From: Gordionus sp. m RMFG-2023
Lineage: Eukaryota; Nematomorpha; Gordioida; Chordodea; Parachordodidae
Direction: 5' to 3'
Length of the DNA stretch: 64,000 nucleotides
Assembly: GCF_954871325.1 (NCBI RefSeq)
Contig: NC_088779.1
Location: forward strand, 1,195,121 to 1,259,120
Shown: positions 60,110 to 64,000 of the stretch, in pieces
Layout: each line of letters opens with the position of its first letter
Numbering within the stretch: position 1 is the first letter of the stretch
Notes under the pieces: generated by a model
The model's database searches: none
Told to the model about the DNA's origin: nothing
Seen by the model: only the letters and a program-made list of their open reading frames with translations
Program-made: the position numbers and the translations under genes

Positions 60110-62400
60110 CCCTTTGACATGTTAATCGATAATTGATCAAAAAAATATTTTTTTTATTTTTCTATTTCTTTTATTTTGACCATAATAATGTATGTTACAT
60201 ATAAGTCACAAATTGTATTTAACAAACAATTTATTGTATTTTTATATATTGGTATGAAATAAAATAAAACAGTTTTTATTTGCATGGAAACATAGTGCAC
60301 ATTGGCATTTCGAGCATTTTACATGTGTAACGCCTTTACATAGTGGATTTTTGCACCTTTGACGATTATTCATCCACTCTGGGAAATGTCCACATTTGAT
60401 CCGTGCGAATATCTGTGGACGGTACGAAAGACATAGGCCCCCTTCTTTTTTTATCTAAATGAAAATATAATACAATAATAAATAAATAATCACCTTCTAT
60501 TAAATTTTCGACCATAGAAGAAGGACGTCCACGTTTCAATTCTATTGTAGCTTCAACTTGACACATTGTTGTGGCTACTATCTTGACGAAATTCCGATAG
60601 AGAAAAAACAGAATTGTCATCTGATTTGGCTTTCTCACATTGAATACGCCGATATAATAACCAGGAATTTACAACTGCTATATCAATAAGGTGTTGGAAG
60701 ACGCTTATATACCACTTTTTGGATCTGGTTGTATTATGGTATCTTCCAATATTGCTGTCTAACAAATCAACCCCTCCCATATGTTTGTTATATTGTTTGA
60801 CAAGCATGGGACAAGCTATATTTAGTCTTTTCTTGGTTTTGCGGTTATATCGTTCAATTTGACTCTGGGGTAATTTCCCGTACAATGTTGACAAAAAGGT
60901 TACCGTTTTATTATCTTTCCATACTAAGGAAGTTATATCTACCCCTTCAATATTTGCCATATATTCAAAGGATGACCCTCTGATCTTTTTTTTCATTTCG
61001 ATCTCTGTAGGAAGCTTACAATTTGGGATTCTATTCCTCCTTACTGTACCAAGACTGTATATACCTATAAATATACTTAAAATATTAAATATATAATAGA
61101 TTTCTTATACCTTTTTTTGCCAAATATATCAAAAGGTTTATTGAGGTGTAGTAATTGTCAAAATATAGCTTAAAATTTTGATTTATAGGTATAGTACGGC
61201 TTAGACGCACAACAATATTGCTGGACGCTCCTAAATCTGGTTCTGTTGCTGGTCTTTTTTCAGAATCATTTTCCTGCCCAGAATATAGTTCAAAATCATA
61301 GGCAAATCCTGATACACTGCATAGAATGAAGAATTTAAAGCCCCATTTGTGAGGCTTCATTGGCATATATTGTTTTAAATGTATCCGAGCTTTAGTTGAG
61401 CAAATTTGCTCATCGATTGATAAGCATTCCTCTTTAGGAATTGTACGAAACCTATCTTGAAAGTGTTTCACAATTGAGGCTACTTTTATAAGCCTATTAT
61501 AGCCTGGTTGACCTTTAGCTATAGAATTATTATTGTCATTAAAATGAAGAATGGATCGAATGCTTTCAAATTTAGTGATTCATGGTCATTTTTATAAGAT
61601 CATTGCCAATTACATCTTTCCAATAGTCTCTGATAGATGATAATTGGACAATGGACATCAGAATATTAATCCCAATAAATTTTCTTAACTCCATTTTGGA
61701 AATTTTTATAGGTTTATTTATATTTTTTATTGCAGCGTATTTAGTTGATTCGAGAACCACTAAATCTAGGAAATTATCATTTAAAAAATATGATAAACAT
61801 TGATATGGAGTATTTAAAGCCAGTATGTCGCTGGCCAAAGTTGACTTTCCATTGAATTTTAAATAATTTTTAGGGATGTTTATATTTTTTTCCTTCCATA
61901 GTATGTCTCTTCGTCTATTTATAGCAGTAAAATTATCTGAAAATAATGAATTTTCATCCTCATTATCGTCGAAATCTTCAAGGCTATCATCAGAAGAATC
62001 AGATGATGAAATCATCTTTGTGTCTTTTGTGTTACATATATATTAATGCTAGTAAAAAAATTTTAATTAAACTTTTTTTAAATATAAAAACGGAAAAGAA
62101 TATAGGAATATTTTAGTTATCTGTTGATATTTTTTTTGAAAAATAATATCGGAGTTTAATATTAAAAAAATGTAATTAAAAATTACGAAAAATGTCAATT
62201 TTGAAATATAGGGAACAGCTGACATTAAATACTCGCACTTTAAATAAATATGAGAATTTCTATTTAAAAAAATGATTTTTATATAAAAGGAATGTTACTT
62301 GTAAGACACAATTCAAATTTTAGCGCCAAAATAATTTACACGGTAAAATAGGTCAGAAAATTCACTATGTGACTGATTAGTAGTCATATGTGATAAAGGG
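60110..62400 (-). mobile_element. piggyBac transposon 2
   Basis: Ends CCCTTTGACATG (left) and, inverted, CCCTTTATCACATATG (right) give a 2.29 kb span, the same size as element 1 and in the same orientation 235 bases away. Flanking TTAA sites are not clean (TATT left, TAAG right), so the limits are tentative. Confidence 0.5.
60260..62015 (-). pseudogene. piggyBac transposase 2, broken
   Basis: Starts ATG 62015 with acidic MISSSDSSDDSLEDFDDNED, then core segments SILHFNDNNNSIAKGQPGYN and ECLSIDEQICSTKARIHLKQ. All three catalytic aspartates are visible (SIDEQ, YFDNYYTS, GGVDLLDS). A 46-base intron (61110-61065) joins KKG to IYSLGTVRRNRIPNC, and a second short intron lies near 60497-60457. The C-terminal cysteine domain RCKNPLCKGVTHVKCSKCQC is at about 60358-60299. 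Frame changes near 61577, 60592 and 60390 break it; at least three are needed to explain the reading. It shares the layout of transposase 1 but is a distinct sequence. Confidence 0.87.
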
Positions 62401-64000
62401 TAAGTTAATTTTTATAAAAAAAATTTAATTCCAGCATTTGCAGTTTAGTCAAACACCACAAAATATTATATAACTTTTTTTATTTAAGTATCTATTTTTT
62501 TCTAACAGTTCCTTATTTAAACGTGTTCTATTATAATACTCATTTAGCAAAGTTGCAAAGCTAAGTAATCTTTCTAAAGGTTCTGGTCAAGACAAAAGTA
62601 TACTTTAGACTTTTTTCAACAAAATTTACGATTAAATCATTAGGCCACTTGATGACTTATCTTGGGTGACTGAAAAAAAATCTGGTAAAGTTTTGCTGAA
62701 TATTTGCTTTTGATGCTTTAGCAAAAAAAAAAAATTAATTATAAAATTATGTTAACATAAGTTAGAAGGATGTTTTATCTAAAACAGGATTAGGTACAAG
62801 AAGTCATATGTTTTCGGGCATTACTGATGGTTTGATTGTGTAGTCCTTAGCTATTTGATTAGCAGACTGCACAAGCAGCGCTTTGTGGTTCTATCATTTT
62901 TATGAGCTATTTTTTTAAAAAAAAGTATTGAATCTAGATATCTTCTACTGAATGTAAGATTGTATTTGAAAAATAAGTATCGGAGTTATAGTTAGAGTCT
63001 GTTACAGATTCATAATCACTCATTATTTTCCGCTAAAAAATATGTGAATGAAATATTACAATTATAAATAGGTTTTAAATATAAAAAAATGTGAATGAAT
63101 TACTGCAATCATAAGCGTTTTTTTTTCATAAAAATTAGAAAAGGAATTATAAATGTAATTATGAATTATAACTGCTAATTCTTAATTACATGTCTGAAAT
63201 TAATTAATCTTAATTGATAACTTCTTTTTTTATAAAGTAGAATTGATAATTTATTAACTATAAAAAAGGAATTATAGTAATTAATTACATTAGTTAAGAA
63301 ATAAAATAGTCACGTGAATTCCGACCATATTAGAAGTGGATTGTAAAGCAAATATATAAGGAGCATTGCTACAAACATGTGCCAATCTTACGGTCAGTGC
63401 AGACTCTCAACCACTTTATGATATAAGAGTTTGATAAACAGGTAGCTAAATATGTATTAATATTTAGTTTAATACAGAATCCTAATGAATCATGATGACT
63501 GCGAAGATTAAAGATGTTGTCTAAACTAAGAAGAAATTAATTTTTAAAAAAATCTTATATTTTAACTTTGTCTATTAAGGTAGGTAGACAGGACATTGTC
63601 AAAATGTGTTAAAATATTTTTTTAAGCATGGATATTATACACTATAAATATTATTAGATTTGAATATATGAATAATTTTTTAGGGTTTAAACTCTAAAAC
63701 TTTCCTCGTGGATAACAAACTTTTATTATGCCATTTTTTTTTGTCAAATTTAATATTATTTAATATAATCTACAATCCTCTTCAGTGAGTAGATAAGATC
63801 TGATACTATAGTCCGAAGCCGAACCATATCACTATTTTATATAATTAGTCATTTTTTAAAATAAAAAAATATTTATAATCTGCAAACATGGGTGTTTCGT
63901 TTCCGTTTTTCGGAACTGTTAAAGGTACGATGCTGTACTGAAAAGTTTGTATAGAATGTTATCACCAATCAATTAATTCTAGTGTTGTGAAAAAGCCGAG
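62401..64000. other. right margin, no firm gene
   Basis: The minus strand has short open pieces: MSDYESVTDSNYNSDTYFSN near 63023 (acidic, like a piggyBac N terminus), HKALLVQSANQIAKDYTIKP near 62885, and EPLERLLSFATLLNEYYNRT near 62595. They suggest another decayed transposon gene, but no family can be assigned. The remainder is AT-rich. Confidence 0.35.

Noticed and set aside
60366-60638. Independent 90-codon gene on the minus strand
   Set aside because: It is the C-terminal part of piggyBac transposase 2 in a shifted frame, including read-through of its last short intron.

Overview
This window is AT-rich nuclear DNA from an intron-rich eukaryote. Three conserved host genes point to an invertebrate animal: a mitochondrial import channel (TOMM40), a cytosolic sulfotransferase (SULT family) whose exon junctions fall where the animal SULT1 genes have them, and an exocyst subunit (EXOC3/Sec6). 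I cannot name the phylum. The smallest introns are only 40-46 bases, and they occur in host and transposon genes alike. Introns and spacers are packed with transposons, A/T homopolymers and short G or C runs.

Layout. 1-3008 (+): the 3' half of TOMM40 in four exons. 3009-11046: spacer with a hAT transposon relic bounded by a perfect 8-base target duplication (5646-7280) and a composite of related hAT ends (8220-10709). 11047-30666 (+): a complete SULT gene in six exons (430 codons) whose introns hold MITEs, two retroelement fragments, a SINE and a minisatellite. 46182-31937 (-): the 3' part of EXOC3 in twelve identified exons, convergent with SULT. One exon of about 30 codons was not found, and the 5' half lies upstream of 46182, possibly beyond the transposon block. 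49874-57582: a large hAT-type element with a short spliced transposase gene between very long inverted arms. The arms consist of a roughly 118-base tandem repeat centred on the palindrome TGACAATTGTCA, and the left arm is further amplified as a five-monomer, 579-base higher-order repeat. 57588-62400 (-): two degraded piggyBac transposons in tandem. 62401-64000: nothing firmly identified.

The host genes belong to unrelated pathways (protein import, sulfonation, secretion) and show no functional clustering. The most unusual feature is the hAT element with array-bearing arms. Next are a TA-flanked MITE family with about a dozen copies across all three host loci and the tiny introns shared by host genes and DNA transposons.
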